64,000 bases of DNA from Atrina japonica (lineage: Eukaryota > Mollusca > Bivalvia > Pterioida > Pinnidae). Shown here in pieces: positions 45,861-58,325 of this stretch; position 1 is the stretch's first letter, and each line of letters begins with the position of its first letter. Position numbers and translations under genes: made by a program. Below the pieces are notes generated by a model that was not told the DNA's origin, ran no database searches, and worked only from the letters and a program-made list of their open reading frames with translations. The DNA lies in the NCBI GenBank assembly GCA_030159075.1, contig BROG01000370.1:427001-491000 (forward strand). Direction: 5' to 3'.

Positions 45861-46856
45861 AGAGATGATGGCGCATTCGCTGTTGTTCATGAAATGACAC
45901 CATAATGTAATTTTAAGATAGCAGAAAAGCGTGTCCTGTTTCACTTAATAAGCCCTAATTAGCGTGGGTTCGTTATTTCCCTGTCGTCATTAGTAACGGA
46001 TCCACCGTTTAATCTGTCGTAGATAAATTGGTATCGTTATATAGTGCACAAATCCACGCCATAATCGAAGACTTAATTGAAAATATTAGAAACAATTCAC
46101 ACACGGTATTGCCTCTCCTCTACCCTGGGTGTCAGAATGACGAATTTTGTATTTATAGATTTTTTTCAATTATTTGTAGAAATAGTGATAACACAATACG
46201 TTTTTAGTCGTTTCACGTGCACGTGATAAGAGGATGCATGATGGTAGGTTCTCCTTTTCACTTCAATTTTGATGCGACAGATGGAGAAATGCAGACGTAT
46301 CATAAATAAATCCATGTCATGCCGTATAGTCGGGAGTTTTACATCATAAAATATTGGGCCCAGTCCCACTCAGGTCATGATTATGTCCCGATTTTAAATT
46401 ACATTTTTTGTATGTGTAAAATCAGGCTGCTTTGGGAGAATTTCGGCGTAGGTCCCACGGAAATCAGTTAGACCATACCCGCCTCTGTACACCAGTACGG
46501 TGATCACGATTTATTTCTACCCGATGGCAAGTCGGTCTACCCTTCCTCTTGTGAAAACTCACGAGATACCAACGTGGACGACAATTGTAAACACTAGGTT
46601 GTTTATTTAGTTGATAACGGGATATTTAGCACAGAAACACACATTGTAAAAGTTGTATTAATACACAGGTAAAGGTTGTAGGACCGATAATAACGCGGCT
46701 CTGCATAATCACGGGTGAGGGGTGTGTTTAAATAGAATATATATAAATGGGGTGACCTACTAGTGCTCTCTCTAGTTTAGTCTCCGCTATATAAATTTAA
46801 CGTGTGTTATGTGCATACATCAACGACTGTATACAGTTAAAAATGAGTATGTTGTT

Positions 46857-46859
<3 letters not shown>

Positions 46860-46905
<46 letters not shown>
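46860..46905. repeat. (GA)n microsatellite
   Basis: A 46-bp tract preceded by CAGTTAAAAATGAGTATG, which resembles the flank of module copy 3 at 45700. Confidence 0.97.
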
Positions 46906-46908
<3 letters not shown>

Positions 46909-47659
46909 ACTTTTTTGTTTAGTATTGACTGTGCCTGATATAAAATGTGTTGTGAATGCCTCGCCGACTTTATCGGTCTACTGCCTTGGCTACAGTTAAA
47001 ATTACTTCTTAGCTACATAGATTCCCTATGTTGTGTTTGTACTGATAAAATCTCTTTCACTCCTATATTTTTAAAACACGAAATCCATGCTTGGTCAATG
47101 GCGCTTCACTTCACAACAAGAGATAGACTACAATTTACAACAAACAAACCATGTTTCTGAACCTAACTGCCCGATGGCCGCGCCCTCAATGCGTCTAATA
47201 TATACATTTTATCACGGGACCACTTTAAGATCACCAATTAAGTACAAAAAAACAGGACGTGGAAGATATTGTATACACTGCCAACGAACAGAACAATGAA
47301 AACAACAAAAAGTTCAAAGTTCAAGTTGTATTTTTTTCCATGTTATACACTATACAAAGCCTTTCTAGTCAGACCTCTAGTTGATATCACTACATATCAA
47401 ATTTTATATAAATAGCCGTTCATTGGTCTACTTACTTTTTCATTGTGTTGTTGTTTAAACCTTTAAAACGACTTTAATGATATTATATCACAACAGGGTC
47501 TAAGCCTGATCAATAACGAATGTGTGTGTACTTGTACAACTAGATATTATAAGCACAAACAAGTTACATTTTTCAATACAAATCAATGTATACACTTTTG
47601 ACATCTCCCCCAAACCGCAAGCTTTAATTTATAAATCATGTGACCAAATATGCGGGTCG

Positions 47660-47700
47660 AAGGTCACGTGTGCAAACTGACGTCATTGGAGGCCATGAAT
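47660..47700 (+). promoter_or_regulatory. spen: Putative Spen promoter: E-box, CRE and inverted CCAAT
   Basis: About 110-150 bp upstream of the Spen ATG lie CACGTG (47665), a perfect palindromic CRE TGACGTCA (47678-47685) and, overlapping it, ATTGG. CRE, E-box and CCAAT sites close together and without a TATA box are typical of housekeeping or regulatory gene promoters. Position relative to the start site is inferred. Confidence 0.5.
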
Positions 47701-47809
47701 TTTTACTACATTTTAGTCTATGGACGATGAGAACGTTATGTGAGGATATTGTATCGTGCAAAATAGTGTTTTAATGCACAAAATCATACGTAATGTAGCA
47801 TAGCGAGAA

Positions 47810-47892
47810 ATGGTACGAGAAACTAGGTACCTACTTGTGGGGAATTTACCCGAGAAAGTTACGGAAGATGTCTTGGTTGAACATTTTAAGCG
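47810..47892 (+). CDS. spen: Spen/SHARP (split ends) homologue, first coding exon
   Basis: The 83-base exon encodes MVRETRYLLVGNLPEKV followed by TEDVLVEHFKR and ends CG|GTGAGT in phase 2. It matches the conserved start of Spen/MINT proteins (MVRETRHLWVGNLPENV in vertebrates), which opens the first RNA-recognition motif; LLVGNL at residues 8-13 is RNP2. The start is fixed by an in-frame TAG three codons upstream, and G at -3 and +4 suits initiation. Spen proteins are very large nuclear factors with several RRMs and a C-terminal SPOC domain that recruits HDAC/NCoR-type corepressors, acting in Notch and other pathways. Only this exon is in the window. No in-frame YGxV continuation of the RRM was found downstream. 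The exon-intron boundary right after HFKR also fits the gene's known structure. Confidence 0.9.
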
Positions 47893-48969
47893 GTGAGTAT
47901 TGTTGGGCACACGTTGCTTAACACAGAGCAGGCTAGCTTCAGGTCAGCCATTTTCGTATATGCGCGGATAAACTAACCGAAATTGGCGGTTCCATACTGG
48001 AGTTTTATTTAATTATTGTGCAAATGTGAAAGCTTGTTTATTATTTCAGTCATCGGAGTATCGCTGCTTTCTGAGATTTAGCTTATGAGTGAATTAAACG
48101 TGCATATAAAAGCGATGTAGAATTATTACGAGCATTGGAGTTATGTACAATGTCGAGTTGGAAAATTAATTTCTGTTCTCGTTTTATTTAATTTATGTGT
48201 TGTACGATATTTTGTGAACAGTTTTCTTTGATGGAATCCTTTTTACTGCGTCTAAACCTCGGATATACTTCGCCATTTGCCCTTAATTACTATTTTAGTT
48301 TACAGTTTCGCCAGCAATTTGTCTTTCAATATGTTGACCCCCATTTTAACCGAATATGTGCAATTCGTTATTAAGTACTTACTAATTGTACTTATGTTTA
48401 AACCTTTTATTTTCTTTCTGTACTAAATGGATGTGCCTTAATGGTTTACTAATGGATCTTGAAATGATTAATTTACTGAAAATCAATATTACATTTTGAT
48501 AAACATAAACAGATCAAGACTGGTCTTGCGCCTGGCCAAGCTGGGGTATATGGATTGCCATCAATAAGACCTAGTCCTAGGTTAATTGTTATTTACACAG
48601 AACCAATTATAGTCCCGTCCTGAAAGAATAGCTTAAGACTTAGAGGTACTGAGGTAGATTGTTAGTGCCATAGTGGAATGCTCAATTAATTATTTTGCTG
48701 TCACAAAAAAACCCCTGCGGTGCATTTGCTGTTGTTTTGTTTCTGAAAAAAAGAAAATCATAATTACCATAGTGATTCATTTGTTAGCATTTGAGACTAG
48801 AGTTCTGCATTACATCACTGCCATACAATCTGTGTAGTAATACTGGTGAATGTATAATTTCATCATATTATTTCATCCGACATTTGACTGGACAGAATTT
48901 TCAGCTTGCTTTGCACATTTAATAATGTTTGTCTGGAGAGAGAGAACACATGACACACTGGTCTTTACT

Positions 48970-49195
48970 TGACTGGGATTTTCCACCTCATCTTAAGGGG
49001 CAGAAATAGTCCCATCCCAATGCAAAAAATTGCAGTCAAAATTTTCCAAATGAAGTCAAATGACAATGGGTTTGAAGTGATTATTGTATTTTCAAAAAGT
49101 TTTATGCATTTCAGGATTTCCCAATTTCAATGAAATTTTGCTAAAATTCCCAATTCAAAAGCCAAGTTCCCATTCCCAAAAGACTATGGAAAATC
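48970..49195. mobile_element. CAGGGATTTTCC-family element, copy 2
   Basis: Left CTGGGATTTTCCACC, right ATGGAAAATCTCTG. The interior has repeated TTCCCAATT words and no ORF. Confidence 0.6.
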
Positions 49196-49573
49196 TCTGC
49201 TTGCTGTTTGAAAGTTTTTTTGTCTAAATTAGATATTTAAATGTAGGTGAAACATAGGCTTACATGTATACATGTGTAAAATTACAAGATAAGTAATTTT
49301 TTTTCAAGATTTCTATGTCTGTTAAAAATGTGTCAGCTCATGGTAAACCCTTTAAATTCATTTCCTTAGTTCAAAGTTGTCATACCTGTACGGTTGTAGT
49401 GACCTTTGATTCGTTAATTATTTTTTTACTTTGTAGTTTGGTCCTAATCCCTGTCACTTAAATATTTTCAGGGTAAGAAATTATGATATGTTTCGTTATT
49501 GATTTGCAGAAGAGTCCAATTTTTACAGGGGTTTATGAATCGTGGATGTCATGTACCTAATCGGGGTGACCCA

Positions 49574-49823
49574 TAGGGCTGTCATTGATAGACTGGATAT
49601 CGATGTAACGATATACAAATTGATTCGATACAATAATCGATACATTTTTTAGTATCGATAAATTTCATAATGCAATTCACAAATTGTAAAAGAAAGTCCC
49701 AAAAATGAGTATATATTTTGAATGCATTATTCATAGAAGTACCATATTATTCGATTTTCGATATGTCGATACTTTCTACTTATCAGTATATCGATATCTA
49801 ATTTCTCATCTATAACAGCCCTA
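49574..49823. mobile_element. 250-bp hAT-like MITE with 8-bp target duplication
   Basis: Inverted ends TAGGGCTGTCATTGATAG and CTATAACAGCCCTA, flanked by GTGACCCA and GTAACCCA (7 of 8 identical). The interior is full of ATCGATA/TATCGAT words and has no coding capacity. TAGGG-type ends and 8-bp duplications are characteristic of hAT elements. Confidence 0.8.
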
Positions 49824-51754
49824 GTAACCCATGTTGAACGGTTTTTGGAATTTATTAGTTGACTGGTTGTGTACATGTACATTTCACATCCCTTATAAGT
49901 CATTTGACCTTTTCACCTCTCAAAATAATTTGATCATTTCCTCAGCAATTGATTTTTGGCATTACACAAGTTGGTTAAGTAATGAACTGCTTGCACATTG
50001 TACTTAAACTCCCTTTATTTCAGCTCTTCAAAGCAGCTTGTGTGAGCTTCATATACAAATTTGTGTTATCGTAATTTGACTTTTCCTGTTGTTGGCTTGT
50101 TTATCCTGATTTAAACGAACATCCATCTCAAGTGACTTAAATCATTGGTAACAGTGCTAGTGAAAATAACAAGGTTATTATGTATAATATAATTATTAAC
50201 TTTAGATAAGTGCTGACAGTTAAAATTTTTTGTGTAACTTGACTTTCGGAGTTCAATGACCGCAGAACAAAATTGCAATATATTAACCAATAACCACACA
50301 AGCATACAATTGAACTTAGTAATCCAACGGTGTGAAGCAATGTATAAAATGACACTACTATAAATATAATTAATTATTCATAGATATTGTGAATAATAAT
50401 CGACATTTTTTTCATTTGGTTTTCCCCGTTTATTATGAATTTCTGGAATATTCTTGTGCTTCAGTTTTATAGTTCTGTGCTTTTAATAGCAGTCAGCAGC
50501 ACAATGCACTAGCAGTGCATACCCATCTGTGTTGTGTTGCTTTAAGGCTATATTTTAAAGAACTCTGTGTGAATGTCGTGCTGTCCTTTTTACATTTCGG
50601 TCTTTCCGTCAGATTGCTGTTTCATTCGTTATCATTGATATTGAAGCATGATAAATGTTGTTTAAAAAATACTACCATTGTGAAACATTCACCACCTGAG
50701 TGGTGCTTATCCACCACCTGAAAATAATACTGCTGTGTACAGCTCTAATGTTGTTACTTAATTTTTTTTGGGGGGAGGGGGATGCTGTAGGGGTTGGGAA
50801 GGTTGTGTACATGTAAGTTACATTGTAACTGCTTGGAGTGACCTCATAATGGGACAGCAATGTTCAGCAAGTTCAGTTTCATTATTTCTGTGGGTTTAGA
50901 ATTCTATATCAGATTGTCACATCCAATATACATTAAAGTGTAACTGACAGAGTGTTATTGACAATCGATCCAATACTTTTGAGATATCTGACGAAACTGA
51001 TTTCCTGCAAGTCAAGTGTTATTGGTTGCGTTGGTTACAATCATTAATTAAAGGTTTTGTATGCAATATGACCAGTCTTTATGAATACACTGAGCTCTCG
51101 AACAAAGAGGAGATTCGTCATTCTAACATTCTAATGCAACTCACTAGCCAGTGTGAAAACCAGACAAAGCTTCTTGTCGAAGGTGATACAATTGTAATTG
51201 TTGCACATCGTTGCCATGGAATCAAATTCGTACATGCAGTCAAATATGATGTACAGTAGGAATTGATGATTTAAAGTTCAAGTTCTTCAGGGTTTGAAGG
51301 ACTGGGCAGATATAGATTTTCCTGAAGATTCATGAAGCTAGATAATTTATTTCAATGTAGGCTAAGGAGATCTGCTAAAAGGTTCCATGAAAACTCATTA
51401 GAAACACTTTGTAGTTACAGAAAGGTTTAATCATTGTTTTATTGTCTTTCTTTTTTCTATGATGACTTCATATCTTAGATTGATAGTTTTGTAAATATTT
51501 TACAATAGCAATTAAAGGATATCTCGCGTATTTTATGGACAGAATTATGAATCCACTAACAATAGCCACATATTTGACAGTTAATTAGTGAAATGACTTC
51601 CCAATGAAAACTGATCCCCCCCCCAACACAATAACAAATTCATAAGATACAATAAAACTGGTGCTTTTTAACAACTTGGCCACAGAGATAGAGCCTAGAA
51701 GTCCTTTGATGTTACAAATTACAGACATGCACTGCACACATGTACATGTATATA

Positions 51755-51910
51755 TCAGGGCTTTTTCTGACCTTTTTGGGAACATGGCCCATGATGCTGG
51801 AATTGGGAATTTTTTTGCAAAAAATTACCGTAGGGAAAAAAGATATGATTTTCAATTGGGAATATAGCCCAACATCAGCTAGAAATTTTGGGGAAAACAG
51901 CCCTGTATAT
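51755..51910. mobile_element. CAGGGATTTTCC-family element, copy 3
   Basis: CAGGGCTTTTTCTGACC at left and GGGGAAAACAGCCCTG at right. TATATAT on both sides may be the target duplication, in keeping with a hAT-like origin. Confidence 0.65.
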
Positions 51911-53939
51911 ATTAATGTCAACCAATAAAATATTTACCAGTAGATGTATTGTAACATACCAGAGAGTGAGAGAGAGATAAAACAAGTTTCTGGATGGTAA
52001 ATCCAAATTGTTGTACTCTAGGACAATAAATAAATGAATAATGAATTCAGATATGAGTCACCATATTTCATTTCATCAGTGAATGAATAAATTATTCATG
52101 TCAGTGCATTGGGAAAGTGCTAGAGGCCACGGCATAGTTGATGAAGCAGTTCAAAATTGGATCAAGTTGTCTAAATGCTGATTTAATGGAAGGAAATAAA
52201 TGCCTAGATGCTTCAGTCACTACTGAAATGAAATTCAGAAATTTGGTTATTTGCATAATTTTGGAACATGATTTTTTTATAATGCTGACTTTCCTTTGAC
52301 CAGAACCGAAACCCTCGCTAGGATTTGATAGATGATATGCCATAGTTTATGTGTGCCAACACCCGTTCTTATTTCAATGTGATGGTTTGCAGGTCTGGTA
52401 CCAGACCTCATTCCCAGGGGCAAAATGTAGCCTCTGCCTTTCTCCCCAATTTTAGACCAGTAACACTTCTGTTTGCCACGGGTATACATGTTTATGTACA
52501 TGTAGTTTAAAAATAAATGATTTTGGCCCTGGAGGGGTTTGGATTACCTGTCCAGGAGATCACTTAAATTTGGCCATCATTCTAATCTGCCAGATATTTC
52601 TTTAACCGGTGTAAAGCTGTTGCCCAAGGTACACTTTTGTACCAGTAATCGATTTGGGAAGAATTATTACATTAAATTATCTGTTATAAGAAAAAAAATC
52701 ACTTGACGTTTGTAGAAGCGCATCACAGTTACATGTAAGTTGTTCAGATTTTATTTTGCCGAAGATGGAAGAATCAATAAAGCAGAAAAGTGTCAGTATT
52801 GACAATATATTTTTAATTATAATCTAAGGTCACAATAAGTTAAATCGGAATTATTTTACTGTTATGATAAACATTTAGAATAATAATAAACTCATTGACC
52901 TATTTTATTACATAACGACAGCTTTCACGCACCTTACAATGAAGACAAGCATGAACCACCGATGGGCTTCACTGACATTAACAATCAGCTCTTATAATTA
53001 GTTAATTATCTTGTTAAAAGTTTTGTTCGTTTAGTGATGGACAGTGAGATTAAATTATGCCGCCCACTTCAAACTGACTGCTTGCCAGTAATCATGTGCT
53101 ATCAAATTACGAAATTTCATTGGTCCATCACTTAACACATCTTTGTGAAAAACTTTAAATTGACTTTCCGCCATGGTAAAAAATATTAAGAGTCATTTGA
53201 CCTCTGGCAAATTTGTCAAGCGTCAGAATTGGGTTGTAGTGAAATTCTGGGGGATCAAAACCCGGGATTTCAAGTCAAATGGAAACCCCGATTGATACAT
53301 AAATTGTATTTGATCCTGTCTTGAAGATGTTTTGTGGATTTACATGTAGTTTTAGCTTAAGAGTGTTGTGTTTTATGTTAAATTCCAGATTTATATATCT
53401 GATACATACACATGTACTTACAACATGTACAGTACACATGCCATTGTTTCTAGACTGTAATACACGTGTGGCCTTTATTAAATGCCAAGTTGTAGTTGCA
53501 CATGTAGATTATTTTTCCCTACATTATGTACAAATTATGTTAATTATATATATATATGATAAGCTGGCATCTGGTTTAATAGAAATGAATTGTTTTATAT
53601 GGCAGATGTACAATACATGTGCGGCTATACAAACATGGGTAATATGATTACACATAGTGGCATCTTGTTATGTCGAAATCGGATGAGTCGAAATATCTGT
53701 TATATCAAAGTAGCAACCCCAGCTCAAAATTTTAAAGTGATCTACCTTGTTTAACATTGTAATGATCTTGTAGAGCTAATTAAACCATTTCCAAAACAGT
53801 TTAAATTATCTAGATATCTTAAGTGTGTCAAAAGTTATGCCAATTTTAAGTTTGGAAAATCCGGCCATTTACTGGAATTTGTGTGTACTAGATTACTACA
53901 TAAGGAGGCTGGCGTGTCGCGGAACCGGCAACGAACATA

Positions 53940-54290
53940 TTTTCATTTTTTTTCATGTAATTTCCTTAATACTTGAGATATCTTTCTAAAATTTTGCACC
54001 CCAGCATGATTTTTTATTATGCTGAATCCATTTCTGCAGTCAAAAAAATATTATACCCACTATTTTTTTGTAAAAATGAACAAAAAATGCAAAAAATTGT
54101 ATGCTGCGAAAACGTGGATGAAAATATTTTCAGTTTGTTTTTTTTAATTTCATATTACTATGAGTTATCTTTCTAAACTTCTGTATCTAACATGATTTTT
54201 TCATGCTGAATCTATTTCTACAGTCAAAAAAATTGTTATGAACATTCTTTCTTAGTGAAAAAAAATGAACAAGAGAAGCAAAAAAAAAAA
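53940..54290. repeat. About 190-bp tandem duplication, diverged
   Basis: GATATCTTTCTAAAATTTTG, CATGATTTTTTATTATGCTG and TTTCTGCAGTCAAAAAAAT recur about 190 bp later with many substitutions. Confidence 0.75.
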
Positions 54291-54806
54291 TATCATTTAT
54301 AAACAACAAGTGCTATTGTCAGAAGTTATAGAAGTTAAACTTCAGAGCATTTCTATCTAACCTTATAGGCTACATTAACTTGTGTATTTTATATAAATTT
54401 GATTATGGAAAAATGTACATAATTATGTATACATATGTATGACAAACTTCCTTGTACAGGTAGTTTGTGTTTTTATTTATTTTCATTACTTTTTAATACT
54501 GGTATGACGAAATGTATAAAATACAGGCAAATCCTTTAATTCCAGGAGGTTGTGCTTCTTTTGAGTGATTAGGTAAAATATTATTATTTTTCATCACTCA
54601 CATTTAAATTTTTGCATAAAACTCAATATACCTGTAATAAATTAGTAAATCCATTCATGTCGTGAATACTGTTCGAGTACATGCTCAAATATTTATGAGG
54701 ATTTCTTCAAATGAGCAATATTATATAAATATTATAATTTTGATTATACACAAATTTATCCATTCAATATGCAAGTACAGAATAATTTTTGTTTTTTTTC
54801 CCTTAG

Positions 54807-54917
54807 AATCATGAAAAGTTAATTGAGGTTGATCAGACCTGCATGAGAAAATTTGGTGACTTAGTTTTATATAATGCTGATGTTGGTAGGCCATTTGGCA
54901 GGGATATACTGTCTTAA
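54807..54917 (+). other. Possible exon-like open segment
   Basis: After a strong acceptor (TTTTTTTTCCCTTAG) a frame reads NHEKLIEVDQTCMRKFGDLV, LYNADVGRPFGRDILS and stops. It is not in frame with Spen exon 1 and matches no family I know. Could be chance or a terminal exon of an unrelated transcript. Confidence 0.15.
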
Positions 54918-55612
54918 AAATAGGCTTACTAGAAATTCGAATTCTCTCAACAGTGCAAATCTAACATTTATGATTTGTGAAAAAAAATCTCTGGAGATAT
55001 AAATAAAGTAGATCTAGCTAGGGTTCTGAAAAATTATTCAAGTGTAGAATCAGTATTAAACTATATTTCGTTTTCTCAATTAAAATACATACAGAGTCTA
55101 CTGCAGTAATTATTAATGATTTAGATGTAAAATTTCATCGATTGTATCATGTCATATATGACCAAGTGCTACTGGTTATTGTGAAATTAGAAAGTTTTAT
55201 AATTTAGGTCTAGTTTAGTCACAGTTCACCCAGCGTTTTTGGCCTTCAATATCGGTCATAAATTCAATATATGAATTTAACATTTACCAAAGGCAACCGT
55301 AATTTTATGCTCAGGATTTATGTTTAGTTCATAGACATCATCAAAACTCATAATTATCTCAAATATTTCGTTTTATTAATGTGCATTGAGTGACCTATTT
55401 CTTTCGGTCATATGCAAATTAGCGATAGACGCCGATCGATGTCGGATGTCCAAAAAGCTCATTAAAAGACTTTATTATCATTTTTTCAGAAGCCAAAACA
55501 TTTTTAATTGATTATATTTGGAATTTAAAACATGATAGATGTGGATAACTCGTTTTAAAATGTAGCGGATTCCGACTGTCACTTTGTTAACCTTTCACCC
55601 GGAGGTTAAATC

Positions 55613-55719
55613 CAAGATGGCGCCAAGTGAAGCGTGGGTCGTCTTCAACTGCACCGGTGCACTAAAAAAGTTTGACGCTCGATGCGAGGTAGTAAATCAT
55701 GTCGTAGAATGTTGATTAA
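55613..55719 (+). other. Possible TSS/first-exon candidate with AAGATGGCGCC
   Basis: AAGATGGCGCC is a YY1-type initiator motif whose ATG opens MAPSEAWVVFNCTGALKKFD, ARCEVVNHVVEC and a stop. GAG|GTAGTA at 55688 could be a donor. GC content is locally raised. No homologue recognised. Confidence 0.2.
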
Positions 55720-57249
55720 TATGTCAAAATTTAAGTTGTAACACGATCTTTTTAGATATGGGTGAACAAAAGTGCAATATCTAATGACCATTATGCACAC
55801 CACCGTCAAAGATTTACTTCTGCAACTTCTACAAAAACATTTTTTTTTTTAATGTGACATAGAAAAATTCATTCTTTGATTGGATATAAAATTTCATGAA
55901 TATTCATTAACATTTAGGCACTCGCAAATGAGTTTGATTATCATAGCCCATCGGACTGCTCGTCCGTAACTGCAGCCAAAGCGGTATCGATGAAAATGTG
56001 CCGAATTTTTAACTCGCAAAATCATCACATTTACATTAACGAAAAGCAACGAAATACATATCATTGGTACATTTATTTCTCTTTCAGATGGTATATAATA
56101 TATAAATATTCTGAAATAAATTATGCCTGAAGTTGAGACTTTAAAACCATGAACATAAAAATTTGATTAATTCCAGTGCGTTATCGATACGAGCTGGGGT
56201 TGCTAATCAAAGTTGAACAACGGGTTCCAATTTTGATTGAAAGATAATAAACGTTAATTAAATTTCAGTTATTTCAAATTCCGGATATCGTGAAGAAATA
56301 GGGTGGTCCCATGAACTTTGAGACAACAAGATTCTACTGTATATTTAACATGTATGCTTGGAATATATGTATTACATTGCTAAGACTCTTAAAATCTTGA
56401 GAGAAAAATTTCATATTTGAATTAATGGGTACATTGTACATGTAATGTAGTGTGCTGATTAACAAAGGAAAAATATTAACCAAAAATAATTGGGTATTTC
56501 TGTTTGGAGCAGACACACAAGATACCCTTAATTGTAAAGCTCCGCATGTTGAATTCTTGTTGAAAACTCATGAGACTGTGCTGTCAACCACCATCCCACC
56601 TATATATAATAAATCTTAGATTTTTTGACCGACATGAAATTATCTATCTCCATATGCAGTAATACACATTCTGAGGAAGCCAGTAAAAGTAGCATAAATT
56701 ATTTTGCATTATAAATTTATATAATTACTGGTATACAATTTCTATGATTCTCTTAGATTTAGTTCTGAAATGAACATTTTATGCAGTTATGGCCCTTTCC
56801 AAAATAGACTTCCTGTATTTTGTTTTAGGAAATGAAATGAGAATTCGAAATTTATAGCAAGATATTGGAATATAATTCTGCACATGCATTGTACAATTGT
56901 ACCATGACATATAATCCAGACACGTTTCTCTCATTTAGTCAGTTTATAAAGAATCTATGGCAGAACAGGACCGATTATAATTCGTTCAAAATTTAAAACG
57001 TGAAGTTAATCCAGTGTTATGTCCTTACTTCAAAATCCCGTAAGTCCTTTAAGACGGATTAAGTAAACAATTTTTTTTTTTTAGTACCAACAAATAATCC
57101 CTCGACTCTTGTTTGAATGTATTAAGAGTATTGTGTTGATTATAAATAGTTCATTCAGTGAATTCTAATTGTTCTTTCACCAAGTTTCCATAGAAGACTT
57201 GTGAAGTTTCTCCTTGGATATTTCCACGAGATGTCAACCAGTGAGTCTA

Positions 57250-57360
57250 GTTCAACTCAAAACTCAATCACCCGTAAAGACACATTTGGACTGGTCCAAG
57301 TCTTTGCTTTACTGCAGAGTCCATTGTTTTTGAGGGGTTGATGAGTTCACACACAAAATG
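57250..57360. repeat. Dispersed repeat with ACATTTGGACTGGTCCAAG
   Basis: CACCCGTAAAGACACATTTG and GAGGGGTTGATGAGTTCAC are the inverted relative of 17690-17770, where GACCAGTCCAAATGTGTC is seen. Confidence 0.55.
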
Positions 57361-57364
57361 TAGT

Positions 57365-57790
57365 TATCTACAGTGGATCATGTCTTGGGGGACGCCCCAT
57401 CTGCCACTGAAATTTACGTTCTCTCAAGACAGGTGGTCTCTGAAAAGAGCATTTAATATAACAACAATATTTTGTACACATATTTTGCTGTATGCCAGTT
57501 TAAAATAGCTTTATTATTTAATTTGATGCACCTGATTAATGATTTATAAAACATTATAGGCAAATGTTTTAAAACAATTGTAATGTGTTTTCGGGGTTCA
57601 TTTAGAATTTGAATGGGATGATGTTGAAGTTGGGTACATGTATGTTGATAATTGTGAAAAAAAATCAAACTTGGTGCTTACAGTTTGGCAAACTTTGAGT
57701 AGTTCTGGTATATGTAAAGGTTTATTTAACCAAATGCTTTTCAGAATGTGGTCTTCCATGACAGTCAAATCGTTCAAGACAGCTTTTACT
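57365..57790. repeat. Pieces of the CAGTAAAACCTG element
   Basis: TACAGTGGATCATGTC, AGACAGGTGGTCTCTGAAAA and AAGACAGCTTTTACTGTATA resemble ends of the element at 59190, spread over 420 bp with unrelated sequence between. Confidence 0.4.
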
Positions 57791-58074
57791 GTATAATATG
57801 AAATTTGAAGTTCTTAAATGGGAAATTAAGTAAAGTTCCGAGTGTTTTTATGGGGGAGGGAAGGGGTGTATTACTTGTACGTTACAAAATGTTGGATTGA
57901 TTTTCACTTGAAATGATGAAATGAGAGCCAATTTTCATGCGATAAGTACATGTACATAAATCATCAAAATTAATATTCTTTGCATTATAATATTCTAACT
58001 ACACTTGTGTTAATCTTAGGCCAAAATCTGTTGCACCACTCCAAAGCACAGATATAGCAAAATCCAAATAACCT

Positions 58075-58325
58075 GGCAGGGTGGAGTCTTGTGAACCCTT
58101 TCTTGACCTGGACGAGTTTAAATTTTAGGTAATAAAGCATTACATTAAAATTCAAATGACTAGAGAAATCATTCCTTCTTGTCACAATACATAAAAGATT
58201 ATCCAGTGAGAGATATGACTATAAGGTTTTTTCTGGTGCAGCTTGTCATAACCAAAAAGTGATTCTACATCTGTATGATCATCAAAACCTTACTCCACAC
58301 CCTGCCATCTTATGTGAATAGGACA
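58075..58325. repeat. Dispersed repeat, family F copy 2
   Basis: GTAATAAAGCATTA, GTCATAACCAAAAAGTGATT and TGTATGATCATCAAAA match 35590-35860. Confidence 0.6.

Larger units (their letters stand above)
31294..47809. other. Intergenic region between divergent genes (16.5 kb)
   Basis: Apart from the listed repeats I recognise nothing in 31560-31730, 34640-35130, 35860-36050, 36360-37090, 37910-38735, 39930-40670, 41070-41440, 42490-43140, 43400-44010, 44180-44725, 45860-46850 and 46910-47650. Frames at 40214-40468 and 46945-47160 show no family motif. GAATATATATAAATGG at about 46738 is a TATA-like string without a supported transcript. Confidence 0.6.

Noticed and set aside
46738..46780. TATA-like promoter (ATATATAAAT)
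   Set aside because: No downstream gene model starts from it; such AT strings are frequent here.
55750..55800. TTTTTAG followed by ATATGGG as Spen exon 2
   Set aside because: In the required phase the frame hits TGA right after Arg-Tyr-Gly.
56780..56840. GCAG followed by TTATGGCCC as Spen exon 2
   Set aside because: It reads RYGPFQNRLPVF and then stops, not the RRM1 continuation (YG.V.SVK).
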